Shown here one piece after another: positions 17,813 through 26,588 of a stretch of DNA of 64,000 nt; position 1 is the first letter of the stretch; every line of letters starts with the position of its first letter. The position numbers and the translations under genes are program-made. The DNA lies in assembly GCF_014205255.1 (NCBI RefSeq), contig NZ_JACHNE010000001.1:8494001-8558000 (forward strand), in the 5' to 3' direction. The notes below the pieces were generated by a model that worked only from the letters and a program-made list of their open reading frames with translations, was not told the DNA's origin and did not search any database. The DNA is from Streptomyces caelestis. GTDB lineage: Bacteria > Actinomycetota > Actinomycetes > Streptomycetales > Streptomycetaceae.

Positions 17813-19362
17813 ACAACAGCGTTCCCGCGGGCTTCTGGGCCCAGGCCACCGCCGACCCCGACCGCGCGGTCCTGGTCGCCCCCGATGGCGAGGAGTGGAC
17901 CGCCGGCCGCCTGCACTCCGCCGCCAACCGGCTCGTCCACGGTCTGCGCGCGGCCGGGCTGGAACGCGGCGACACCTTCGCGGTGGTCCTGCCCAACGGC
18001 GTCGAGTTCCTCACCGCGTACCTCGCCGCCAGCCAGGCCGGGTTCTACCTCGTCCCCGTCAACCACCACCTGGTCGGACCGGAGATCGCGTGGATCGTCT
18101 CCGACTCCGGCGCCAAGGTCCTCCTCGCCCACGAGCGCTTCGCCGACGCGGCACGCCACGCCGCCGACGAGGCCGGCCTCCCGGCCACCCACCGGTACGC
18201 CGTCGGCCCGGTCGAGGGCTTCCGCCCCTACGCCGAACTCCTCGACGGGCAGCCCGGGTCGGCGCCCGCCGACCGCACCCTCGGCTGGGTCATGAACTAC
18301 ACCTCCGGCACCACCGGCCGCCCGCGCGGCATTCGCCGCCCGCTGCCCGGCAAACCGCCGGAGGAGGCCTACCTCGGCGGCTTCCTCGGCATCTTCGGCA
18401 TCCGGCCGTTCGACGACAACGTGCACCTGGTGTGCTCGCCGCTCTACCACACGGCCGTCCTCCAGTTCGCGGGCGCGTCCCTGCACATCGGCCACCGGCT
18501 CGTCCTGATGGACAAGTGGACACCCGAGGAGATGCTCCGCCTCATCGACGCCCACCGCTGCACCCACACCCATATGGTCCCCACCCAGTTCCACCGCCTG
18601 CTGGCCCTGCCCGACGAGGTGAAGGGCCGCTACGACGTCTCCTCCCTGCGGCACGCCATCCACGGCGCCGCGCCCTGCCCCGACCACGTGAAACGGGCCA
18701 TGCTCGACTGGTGGGGCCCCTGTGTGGAGGAGTACTACGCGGCCAGCGAGGGCGGCGGCGCCTTCGCCACCGCCGAGGACTGGCTGAAGAAACCCGGCAC
18801 CGTCGGCAAGGCCTGGCCCATCAGCGAACTCGCGATCTTCGACGACGACGGCAACCGGCTGCCTCCAGGCGAACTCGGCACCGTCTACATGAAGATGAAC
18901 ACCGGCGGCTTCTCCTACCACAAGGACGAGGCCAAGACCCGCAAGAACCGCATCGGCGACTTCTTCACCGTCGGCGACCTCGGCCACCTCGACGAGGACG
19001 GCTACCTCTTCCTGCGCGACCGGAAGATCGACCTGATCATCTCCGGGGGCGTCAACATCTACCCGGCCGAGATCGAGTCGGCCCTGCTCGCCCACCCCGC
19101 CGTCGCGGACGCCGCCGTCTTCGGCATCCCGCACGACGACTGGGGCGAGGAGGTCAGGGCCGTCGTCGAACCGGCCCCCGGACACCGGCCCGGGCCCGCC
19201 CTCGCGGCCGACCTCCTCGACCACTGCGCGCACCGGCTCGCCGGCTACAAGCGGCCCAGGAGCGTCGACTTCATCACCGAGATGCCCCGCGATCCCAACG
19301 GCAAGCTGTACAAGCGCCGGCTGCGGGAGCCGTACTGGGAGGGCCGGAACCGACCGGTGTGA
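17809..19362 (+). CDS. Acyl-CoA synthetase (FadD4-like)
   Basis: A 517-residue adenylate-forming ligase. The phosphate loop is MNYTSGTTGRPRGIRR near residue 165, the A5-type core is EEYYAASEGGG, the hinge/A8 region is LFLRDRKIDLIISGGVNIYPAEI and the A10 lysine lies in PRDPNGKLYKRRL. It should activate a carboxylic acid to its CoA thioester with ATP. The GTG start overlaps the upstream stop, so it is translationally coupled to the flavin enzyme. The likely substrate is a steroid- or terpenoid-derived acid, inferred from the shared operator and neighbours. Confidence 0.83.
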   Translation: MNNSVPAGFWAQATADPDRAVLVAPDGEEWTAGRLHSAANRLVHGLRAAGLERGDTFAVVLPNGVEFLTAYLAASQAGFYLVPVNHHLVGPEIAWIVSDSGAKVLLAHERFADAARHAADEAGLPATHRYAVGPVEGFRPYAELLDGQPGSAPADRTLGWVMNYTSGTTGRPRGIRRPLPGKPPEEAYLGGFLGIFGIRPFDDNVHLVCSPLYHTAVLQFAGASLHIGHRLVLMDKWTPEEMLRLIDAHRCTHTHMVPTQFHRLLALPDEVKGRYDVSSLRHAIHGAAPCPDHVKRAMLDWWGPCVEEYYAASEGGGAFATAEDWLKKPGTVGKAWPISELAIFDDDGNRLPPGELGTVYMKMNTGGFSYHKDEAKTRKNRIGDFFTVGDLGHLDEDGYLFLRDRKIDLIISGGVNIYPAEIESALLAHPAVADAAVFGIPHDDWGEEVRAVVEPAPGHRPGPALAADLLDHCAHRLAGYKRPRSVDFITEMPRDPNGKLYKRRLREPYWEGRNRPV

Positions 19363-19463
19363 GGCGGCGATGCGGCTTTGGTCGCACCGGCCGGGCACGG
19401 GCGTCATCCTTTGGCCGGCGCTCGCTCGCCCTCCGGCCGATGTCCGGCGCCACCCCGCCTTCC

Positions 19464-19476
19464 TAGCGTGAAGTCA
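19464..19476 (+). promoter_or_regulatory. Leaderless promoter -10 element TAGCGT
   Basis: TAGCGT (19464-19469) lies 6 nt before an ATG at 19476, the usual geometry of Streptomyces leaderless transcripts. That ATG is out of frame with the body of the following gene (see its entry), which is why the site matters for choosing the start. Confidence 0.45.
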
Positions 19477-19509
19477 TGACGATCGCGACCGAAGAGGGAC
19501 CGCTGCGGC

Positions 19510-20736
19510 GTGGGGGCGTACGGCCGGGCGCTCGCCCCCGATCTCGCACGCGGGATCATGCTGCTGGGCATCGTGCTGTCCAACACCGCCTTCCATCTGT
19601 GGGCGGCCCGGCGCGGGCCCTCCGGATGGCAGCCCGTGGACGGCTCGTGGCTGGACCACGCCGTGCAGTTCACCATGATCATGGTCCTCGACCTGCGGAT
19701 CTACCCGCTCTTCGCCTTTCTCTTCGGCTACGGCATGATGCAGCTCTACCTCCGGCAGACCGCCGCCGGCACCGACGGGCGCGACGCCGCGAAACTCCTG
19801 CGCAAGCGCAGCCTCTGGCTGATCGTCATCGGCCTGACCCACGCCACCCTGCTGATGGCCGGGGACATCATCGGCTTCTACGGAGTCCTGAGCCTCGTCC
19901 TGGGCCTGGCCTTCCTGCGGCGCGGCGAGCGCGCTCTCACGTGGTGGATCTGGATCGGAGTCGCCCTGATGGCGCTCGTCACGGCCGGGCCCGTCATCGC
20001 CGCGCTCCTCCAGGGCGACCTGGGCACCCTGGGTGACGCCGACGCCGAGGCCGGCTTCAAGGCGTACGCGTCGGACGAGGAGAGCTGGCTCACCGCGGCG
20101 GGCACCCGGCTCGAGACCGGCCTGTTCGTCACCTTCGCCGCCGCGCCACTGACCCTCGTCGGCGGCGGGTACATCCTCTTCCTGCTCGGCTTCCGGGCCG
20201 CACGCCGCCGCGTCCTGGAGGAACCGGGCCGCCACCGCACGCTGCTGCGCCTGACGGCGGTCATCGGCATCGCGGTCGGCTGGCTCGGCGCGCTGCCCGC
20301 CGCCCTCGCCCACATCGGCGTCCTGCACGTGCCGGACGACATGCAGAGCGAATCCGGGGCGCTCACGGCCCTCCGCGACATCACCGGCAACGCCGCGGGC
20401 CTCGGCTATGTCGCGGCCGTGGCCCTCCTCGCGCACTGGTGGACCACCCGCGGGCCCCTCCGCCGCGGCGCGACGGCGGTGACGGCGGTGGCCTCCGTCG
20501 GCAAACGGTCCCTGTCCTGCTACCTCGCCCACTCACTGCTCTTCGCCCCGGTGCTGGCGGCCTGGGGACTCGGCCTCGGCGCGCACCTGGGCAGCACGAC
20601 CATGGCGCTCTTCGCGTTGGCCGTCTGGCTGGTCACCGTGGCCGGGGCGTACGCCCTGGAACGGGCCGGCCGCCGGGGGCCCGCCGAAGCGGTGCTGCGC
20701 CGGCTGATGTACGGGCCCCGGGCCGGCAGGGCATGA
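19510..20736 (+). CDS. DUF418 multi-pass membrane protein (probable 5' frameshift)
   Basis: A polytopic membrane protein of about 408 residues. ALAPDLARGIMLLGIVLSNTA is the conserved DUF418-family start; FPLFAFLFGYG-like and SLSCYLAHSLLFAP segments follow, with roughly eight to ten hydrophobic helices. The in-frame start available is a GTG at 19510. However, a leaderless promoter and ATG at 19476 give MTIATEEGPLRRG in another frame, which would join smoothly to AYGRALAPDLARG if the five-G run at 19512-19516 were one base shorter. So the true N-terminus is probably at 19476, with a +1 indel or a sequencing error. Function of the family is unknown. Confidence 0.72.
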   Translation: MGAYGRALAPDLARGIMLLGIVLSNTAFHLWAARRGPSGWQPVDGSWLDHAVQFTMIMVLDLRIYPLFAFLFGYGMMQLYLRQTAAGTDGRDAAKLLRKRSLWLIVIGLTHATLLMAGDIIGFYGVLSLVLGLAFLRRGERALTWWIWIGVALMALVTAGPVIAALLQGDLGTLGDADAEAGFKAYASDEESWLTAAGTRLETGLFVTFAAAPLTLVGGGYILFLLGFRAARRRVLEEPGRHRTLLRLTAVIGIAVGWLGALPAALAHIGVLHVPDDMQSESGALTALRDITGNAAGLGYVAAVALLAHWWTTRGPLRRGATAVTAVASVGKRSLSCYLAHSLLFAPVLAAWGLGLGAHLGSTTMALFALAVWLVTVAGAYALERAGRRGPAEAVLRRLMYGPRAGRA

Positions 20737-20744
20737 CGTGACGA

Positions 20745-20778
20745 ACGGGGTGCCGCGCCACCGGGAGCGGCACCCCGT
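20745..20778. terminator. Bidirectional terminator hairpin
   Basis: ACGGGGTGCCGC pairs perfectly over 12 bp with GCGGCACCCCGT around a 10-nt loop, between the convergent DUF418 and acylase genes, 8 bp before the acylase stop. Confidence 0.85.
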
Positions 20779-20786
20779 CAGCACGG

Positions 20787-23225
20787 TCAGCGGCGCTCGT
20801 GCACCCGGACGACCTTCAGCTTCGGCGAGGTCAGGATGTCCTTCTCGCAGAAGCGCGACGTCACCCACTTCTCACCGGAGAACAGCCGGGTCTGGTCGGC
20901 GAAGTGCGGTGACTCGGGGTTCGACGACTGGGAGTACGTCAGCAGGGTGCGGGCCACCGGGCAGCGGCTGCCGTCCCAGCCCACCGCCTGGAGATGACTG
21001 CTGCCGAACGGCACCTCCGTGTAGCCGCCCCCGGCCGCGTTCCACGTAGGTTCGAGCACGTTCCACACGCCGAGCCTCCCCCCACCGCCGGGCATCGGAA
21101 GGCGCTCACCGCCGCGGACGACGAACTGGTGCGCGCCCAGCGGCGCGTCGAGCGCGATGCCCGCGGCGCGCAGTTCCGCCACCGCGTCGGCGAGGGCGAC
21201 AGCGAAGCCGGGCGCGTCCGTGTTCAGCGTGTTCGGCGTACGGACCGGGTCCGCCGCCGAGAACGGCACCTTCCACAACTCCGCCTGCGGCACCGCCTGT
21301 TCCAGCTTCCGCCAGAAACGGTCGAACAGCAGCGCTCCCCGGCTCCCGGTGTCCATGGTGCGGTCCCACGCCGTCAGCACCCCACAGGCCTCCGACACGT
21401 CGACGGTTTTGCCGTCGCTGCCGGTCGCCGTGCCGCCGGGCAGAGCGGCGCACGCCCGTGCCGCGTCCGCCGCGGTGAGATCACCCGCGGGCACCCGGTT
21501 GGCGAACTGCTGCCGTTGCAGATCGCGTACGGTCAGGCGGCCCCGGTCCGCCATCGCCGTCACGTCCTCGATCCCGCCGCGCGTGCGCAGCCCGAGCTGC
21601 GTCCCCACCGTGCCGAAGACCCGCTCGTATCCGGTGATCGGCCGGTCGGCGTTGGTCATCCACGCGGTGCCGTTGGAGTTCTCCACGTACGGCGCGTCCC
21701 GGAGTGTCGGCATCCGCGCCGGCCCGAAGATGCCCGGCGCCACCGCGTCGGGATCTCTGCCGAGGGCACAGTCGCCGCGCGAGCCGTCGAGGATCGCGAT
21801 ACCGGACGCCGGATACGTGGTCCTGCCCAGCGCCGTCGAGCAGCGCTCCGCCAACTCGTCGGTGATGCGCGGAAGCACCTGGGACTGGGTGTAGAGGGAA
21901 TGCCCCGCGCGGTCGGCGGCGATCGTGTTCACCCAGGGGATGCCCTGGTGCCGGTCGAGGGACGCGAGGACGTCCTCCGTGCTCCGCGCCTTGCCGAAGC
22001 CGAGCGAGGTGTCGGCGAAGCGGAGGTTCGCGGCGTTCGGGTCGTGCAGGGCGTACGCCGTCGTACCGGTCCACGGCAGCGGGACCTGGGGGCTCAGGGA
22101 GGTGACGACGGGGCCGTAGCGGGTCCACCACTGGGTACGGGTCACCGGCGCGCCGTCCTTCACCGCGACCGTCACCGTCCGCTTCTTCATACGCTCCGGC
22201 TCGCCGTCCACGAGGTATGTCGTGGGGTCGGCCGGATCCAGCGTCAGCTGGTGGAAGTTGGCCGGTATGCCGGTCGAGACGGTGTGGCTCCACGCCACAT
22301 GTGCGTTGAAGCCGATGGAGATCGCCGGGGTGCCGAGCAGAGAGCCACCGGAGACGTTCAGCTCGCCGGGGATCGTCTGCTGCGACTGCCAGAACCGGCG
22401 CCCGCCCTGCCACGGGTAGTGCGGGTTGCCGAGCAGCAGGCCGCTGCCGCCCGCCGTGGTGTCGCCGCGGAACGCGACCGCGTTGGAGCCCATGCCGGGG
22501 TCGCCCCACAGCTCGTCGGCCGCCTTCGCCACGGCCTTCGCGTCCGGCGTGCGGGCGGCGGGCCGGGAGGAGGGGGCGCCGGAGACGGTGCCGGCTCCGG
22601 TCGGTGGCTGCGCGGCCGTGATCGTGTCCACGAAGCGTCCCTCGCCGGAGATCGAGGCGATGGCGAGGCCGCGGGCGGCCACGTCGAGCTCGGTGACCGG
22701 ACGGACCCAGGAGGCGTCCGCGCAAGCCGGATCCGTGATCTTCTTCTGCTTCAGCCAGGCGTTGTAACCGGCCGCCCAGCCGCGCATCATGTCCCGGGCT
22801 GCACGGCTCGGGCCCACGGGTGCGGGCTCGGCGAGCAGCTTCTCCGCGGTGCGGGTTTCACGGACCCCGCGGAAGTACAGGTCGCTGGCGAGGTTCGTCC
22901 TGGCCGCGGAGAGGGCGCCGCCGGCGGCCGCGTCGGCGCCGAAGTACCGGGAGCGCTCGCCCCGCAGGGTCACGAAGCCGTCGGCGAGCGTGCAGACCTC
23001 GTCGGCTGCCTGTGCCCAGCCCGTACCGAAGCCCAGATCGGCGTAGTTCTTCGCAAGGATGTGCGGGATGCCGTACTCGGTGTAGCGGATGACGGCGGAC
23101 AGGCCGTCGCGGGACGGGTGCTGCTCCGCTCGTCCCGGGCTCGGGGCGGCGGCCGCGGGTAACGCGGACGCGGCCGTGAACAGGGCCGTGGCCCCGAGAA
23201 CGAGTCGTCTCAGGCGGCTGCGCAT
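20787..23225 (-). CDS. Secreted penicillin acylase-family N-terminal nucleophile hydrolase
   Basis: An 812-residue precursor. A Sec signal (RRLVLGATALFTAASALPAAAA) occupies residues 5-27. The alpha chain starts IRYTEYGIPHILAKNYADLGFGTGWAQAAD, typical of acyl-homoserine-lactone/aculeacin A acylases. The self-cleavage site is DPGMG|SNAVAF, making Ser247 the N-terminal nucleophile of the beta chain, after a spacer of about 40 residues. Further family segments are GFNAHVAWSHTVSTG and YVENSNGTAWMTNADRP. It should hydrolyse acyl amides outside the cell (lipopeptides, penicillins or N-acyl lactones). GGAGGG lies 5 nt before the ATG at 23225. Confidence 0.88.
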   Translation of the reverse strand: MRSRLRRLVLGATALFTAASALPAAAAPSPGRAEQHPSRDGLSAVIRYTEYGIPHILAKNYADLGFGTGWAQAADEVCTLADGFVTLRGERSRYFGADAAAGGALSAARTNLASDLYFRGVRETRTAEKLLAEPAPVGPSRAARDMMRGWAAGYNAWLKQKKITDPACADASWVRPVTELDVAARGLAIASISGEGRFVDTITAAQPPTGAGTVSGAPSSRPAARTPDAKAVAKAADELWGDPGMGSNAVAFRGDTTAGGSGLLLGNPHYPWQGGRRFWQSQQTIPGELNVSGGSLLGTPAISIGFNAHVAWSHTVSTGIPANFHQLTLDPADPTTYLVDGEPERMKKRTVTVAVKDGAPVTRTQWWTRYGPVVTSLSPQVPLPWTGTTAYALHDPNAANLRFADTSLGFGKARSTEDVLASLDRHQGIPWVNTIAADRAGHSLYTQSQVLPRITDELAERCSTALGRTTYPASGIAILDGSRGDCALGRDPDAVAPGIFGPARMPTLRDAPYVENSNGTAWMTNADRPITGYERVFGTVGTQLGLRTRGGIEDVTAMADRGRLTVRDLQRQQFANRVPAGDLTAADAARACAALPGGTATGSDGKTVDVSEACGVLTAWDRTMDTGSRGALLFDRFWRKLEQAVPQAELWKVPFSAADPVRTPNTLNTDAPGFAVALADAVAELRAAGIALDAPLGAHQFVVRGGERLPMPGGGGRLGVWNVLEPTWNAAGGGYTEVPFGSSHLQAVGWDGSRCPVARTLLTYSQSSNPESPHFADQTRLFSGEKWVTSRFCEKDILTSPKLKVVRVHERR

Positions 23226-23379
23226 GGTGCCCTCCAACCTCAGTGAGGGAAAAAGAGACTTGAGCGTACGGATGTGCTGTTCGCACGTCAGTACCATGAC
23301 AGCGGACGCCTCTGGCGGCGGCAGGGTTGAGCCGGTCGGTTCTTGACCTCGCCCGGCGGTGAACCGAGGATCAGGTGTC

Positions 23380-24906
23380 ATGACGACGCCAGGACACGGC
23401 AGCACGGTCGACGGAGTCCTGCGGCGCAGCGCCCGACGCACCCCGGCGCGCGTCGCGGTGGAGTACGGCGACCGCACCTGGACGTACGACGAACTGGACA
23501 CCGCCGTCTCCCGAGCGGCGAGCGTCCTCCTCGGCCAGGGGCTGTCTCCGGGCGACCGGGTGGGCGCGTACGGCCACAACTCCGACGCCTACCTGATCGC
23601 CTTCCTGGCCTGCGCCCGCGCGGGCCTGGTGCACGTACCCGTCAACCAGAACCTGACGGGCGACGACCTCGCCTACATCGTCGGCCACTCCGGCAGCTCC
23701 CTGATCCTCACCGACCCGGACCTCGCCGGGCGACTCCCCGACGCCGTACGGACGTTGCCCCTGCGCGACGCCGGCGACTCACTCCTCGCCCGGCTCACCG
23801 GGGCGCCCCCGTACGACGGCCCCGAGCCGCGCACCGAGGACCTCGTGCAACTGCTGTACACCTCCGGGACGACCGCCCTGCCCAAGGGCGCGATGATGAC
23901 GCACCGCGCCCTGGTCCACGAGTACCTGAGCGCGATCACCGCCCTCGACCTCAGTGCGGGTGACCGTCCCGTACACGCGCTGCCCCTCTACCACTCGGCG
24001 CAGATGCACGTCTTCCTGCTGCCCTACCTCGCGGTCGGTGCGACGAACGTCATCCTCGACGCACCCGACGGCGACCGGCTCTTCGACCTGGTCGAAACGG
24101 GCCGCGTGGACAGCCTGTTCGCCCCGCCCACCGTCTGGATCGCCCTGTCCAACCGCCCCGACTTCGCCACCCGCGACCTGAGCGGCCTGCGCAAGGCGTA
24201 CTACGGAGCGTCGATCATGCCGGTGCCCGTACTGGAACGGCTGAAGGAACGCCTGCCGAACCTTGCGTTCTACAACTGCTTCGGGCAGAGCGAGATCGGG
24301 CCCCTGGCCACCGTCCTCAGCCCCGAGGAACACAAGGGGCGCATGGACTCCTGCGGCCGTCCGGTGCTGTTCGTCGACGCGCGCGTGGTCGACGAGGAAG
24401 GCAAGGACGTACCGGACGGCACCCCCGGCGAGATCGTCTACCGCTCTCCGCAGCTGTGCGAGGGCTACTGGGACAAGCCCGAGGAGACCGCCGAGGCCTT
24501 CCGCGACGGCTGGTTCCGCTCCGGCGACCTCGCGGTACGGGACGCGCACGGCTACTACACGATCGTCGACCGGGTGAAGGACGTCATCAACTCCGGTGGC
24601 GTACTGGTCGCTTCACGCCAGGTCGAGGACGCCCTGTACACCCACCCGCAGGTCGCCGAGGCGGCGGTCGTGGGCCTGCCCGACGAGCGCTGGGTCGAGG
24701 CCGTCACAGCCGTTGTCGTCCCACGCGGCGAGGTCACCGAGGCGGAACTCATCGCCCACACCCGCGAGCAGCTCGCCCCCTTCAAGGCCCCGAAGCGGGT
24801 GGTGTTCGTGGAGGGCCTCCCGCGCAACGCCAGCGGGAAGATCCTCAAACGGGAGCTGAGGACGAGCCTCGGAGGCGAGCCGGGACTCGCGGCCCCGGCC
24901 GGGTGA
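23380..24906 (+). CDS. Acyl-CoA synthetase (class I adenylate-forming)
   Basis: A 508-residue ligase with LLYTSGTTALPKGAMMTHRAL near residue 160, FGQSEIGPLATV, the hinge YYTIVDRVKDVINSGGVLVASRQVEDAL and C-terminal PRNASGKILKREL. Length and motifs fit medium/long-chain or steroid-acid CoA ligases such as FadD3, but substrate cannot be decided by eye. It is divergent from the acylase gene (154 bp apart) and followed 64 bp later by a damaged hydrolase gene on the same strand. ATG 23380 has GAGGA upstream; the in-frame GTG at 23359 is less likely. I do not see the shared CTGA-N7-TCAG operator in front of it. Confidence 0.83.
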   Translation: MTTPGHGSTVDGVLRRSARRTPARVAVEYGDRTWTYDELDTAVSRAASVLLGQGLSPGDRVGAYGHNSDAYLIAFLACARAGLVHVPVNQNLTGDDLAYIVGHSGSSLILTDPDLAGRLPDAVRTLPLRDAGDSLLARLTGAPPYDGPEPRTEDLVQLLYTSGTTALPKGAMMTHRALVHEYLSAITALDLSAGDRPVHALPLYHSAQMHVFLLPYLAVGATNVILDAPDGDRLFDLVETGRVDSLFAPPTVWIALSNRPDFATRDLSGLRKAYYGASIMPVPVLERLKERLPNLAFYNCFGQSEIGPLATVLSPEEHKGRMDSCGRPVLFVDARVVDEEGKDVPDGTPGEIVYRSPQLCEGYWDKPEETAEAFRDGWFRSGDLAVRDAHGYYTIVDRVKDVINSGGVLVASRQVEDALYTHPQVAEAAVVGLPDERWVEAVTAVVVPRGEVTEAELIAHTREQLAPFKAPKRVVFVEGLPRNASGKILKRELRTSLGGEPGLAAPAG

Positions 24907-24970
24907 CGTCAACCCGCCGTCGACAAAACCCCGTTGTGCCGGAAACCCCGAGAGCGTGAGGATCGACGCC

Positions 24971-25812
24971 ATGCCGATCTTCACCGCCCCGGACGGGACC
25001 CGGCTCGCCTGCCACATACGCGGCACGGGCGAGCCGCTGGTCGTGTTGCCCGGCGGACCCATGCGCGCCTCCGCGTACCTCGGGAACCTGGGCGGACTGG
25101 ACGCCCACCGACAGCTGGTGTTCCTCGATCTGCGCGGCACAGGCCGGTCCGCGGCGCCCGAGGACCCGGCGACCTACCGCTGCGACCGGCTCGTGGACGA
25201 CGTCGAGGCGCTGCGCCGCCACCTGGGCCTGGAGCGGATGGACGTGCTCGCGCACTCGGCGGGCGGCAGTCTCGCCCTGCTGTACGCGGCTCGGTATCCG
25301 GACCGGCTGGGTCGGCTGGCGCTCATCACCGCCACCCCGTGGGCGCTGGGCCTGCCGGCGACGGCCGAGGACCGGCTGGCGGCGGCCCGGCTGCGCGCGT
25401 CCGAACCCTGGTTCGCCGACGCGTTCCCGGCGTTCGAGTCCTGGCTGTCCGGTACCGGTGACTTCGACCCCGTGTTCCTGCCGTTCTCTACGGCCGTTGG
25501 GACGGCACCGCCCGCGCCCACGCCGACCGCGAGGAGCACGAGACCAACGACGAAGCGGGGGACCGCTACGGGGCGGACGGCGCCTACGCCCCGGACGCGA
25601 CACGCTCCGCGCTCGCCCGCGTCACCGCCCCGGTGCTCGTCCTCGCCGGTGAGGTCGACGGCGGCCCGCGTCCCGGCCTGGCCCGGCGTACGGCCGAGGT
25701 GTTCCCGGCGGCCGAGTTGGCGGTGCAGCCGGCGGCGGGACATTACCCGTGGCTGGACGACCCGGAATGGTTCGTGCGACGCGTCGCACGCTTCTTGCAC
25801 GCACAGGACTGA
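24971..25812 (+). pseudogene. Alpha/beta hydrolase (proline iminopeptidase-like), single-base frameshift
   Basis: The first 172 codons encode an alpha/beta hydrolase: PGGPMRASAYLG oxyanion region, DLRGTGRSAAP, and nucleophile elbow VLAHSAGGSLALLYA with Ser in HSAGG. At 25484-25489 the frame slips. Reading on in the +2 frame gives YGRWDGTARAHADREEHE, LVLAGEVDGGPRPG (acid residue), AAGHYPWLDDPEWFVRRV (catalytic His) and a stop at 25810-25812. Restoring one C after CCGTTC yields a continuous protein of about 280 residues. This is either a recent natural frameshift or a sequencing error. Confidence 0.75.
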
Positions 25813-25865
25813 GATCCTCTGCTCTCCGCAGAGCGAGCCCGGTCCGCGCTCGTCACCCCGCTACC

Positions 25866-26588
25866 GTGCCCGGAACGGACCCAGAACCGCGCACCGTACG
25901 GGCGAACGGCATCACCCTGGCCTACCGCGTCCGGGGGCCAAAGGACGCGCCGCCCGTCGTACTCCCGCACGCCCGCGGGGCCGACGGTGCAGACTGGGCG
26001 GAGATCGCCCCCGCGCTGGCCGCCGGACCCCGCCGGGTGTACGCCCCCGACCTGCGCGGGCACGGCCGCAGCGACTGGCCCGGCGGATACGCCTACGAGG
26101 CCATGCGCGACGACGTGCTCGCCTTCCTCGGCGCGCTCGGCATCGCCCGTGCCGACGTCGTGGGTCACTCGCTCGGTGGCGCCGTCGCCTACTCGCTCGC
26201 CCAGCACAGCCCGCGGCTCGTACGGCGGCTCGTCCTGGAGGACGTACCCGCGCCCTTCCCGCTGGACCCGCCGCGCCCTCCAGCCGAACGGCCCGGCGGG
26301 GACCTGCCGTACGACTGGGCGATGATCCTCGCCACCGACCAACAGCGCAACGCCCCGGATCCCGTGTGGTGGGACCACATGGGGCGGATCACCATGCCCA
26401 CCCTGCTGATCGGTGGCGGGCCGACGAGCCTGATCCCCCAGGAGCAGATCGCCGCCCTCGCCGAGCTGCTTCCCGATGCCCGGCGCGTCACCATCGGCGC
26501 CGGGCATCTCGTGCACGAGGCACGGCCCGAGGAGTTCCTCGCAGCGGTGGGGGAGTTCCTCAGCCCTGCGGACCGTACGCCGTCATGA
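25866..26588 (+). CDS. Alpha/beta-fold hydrolase
   Basis: About 240 residues. Visible elements are VVLPHARGADGADW (the usual HG oxyanion motif reads HA), APDLRGHGRSDWPGG, the nucleophile elbow VVGHSLGGAVAYSLA and the catalytic His in IGAGHLVHEARPEEF; an acid residue is less clear (IGGGPTSLIP at the usual place). The cap region is short. The GTG at 25866 is chosen because it begins just before the fold; no strong Shine-Dalgarno is visible. Its 3' end overlaps the convergent sulfatase gene by 29 bp. Substrate unknown. Confidence 0.7.
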   Translation: MPGTDPEPRTVRANGITLAYRVRGPKDAPPVVLPHARGADGADWAEIAPALAAGPRRVYAPDLRGHGRSDWPGGYAYEAMRDDVLAFLGALGIARADVVGHSLGGAVAYSLAQHSPRLVRRLVLEDVPAPFPLDPPRPPAERPGGDLPYDWAMILATDQQRNAPDPVWWDHMGRITMPTLLIGGGPTSLIPQEQIAALAELLPDARRVTIGAGHLVHEARPEEFLAAVGEFLSPADRTPS

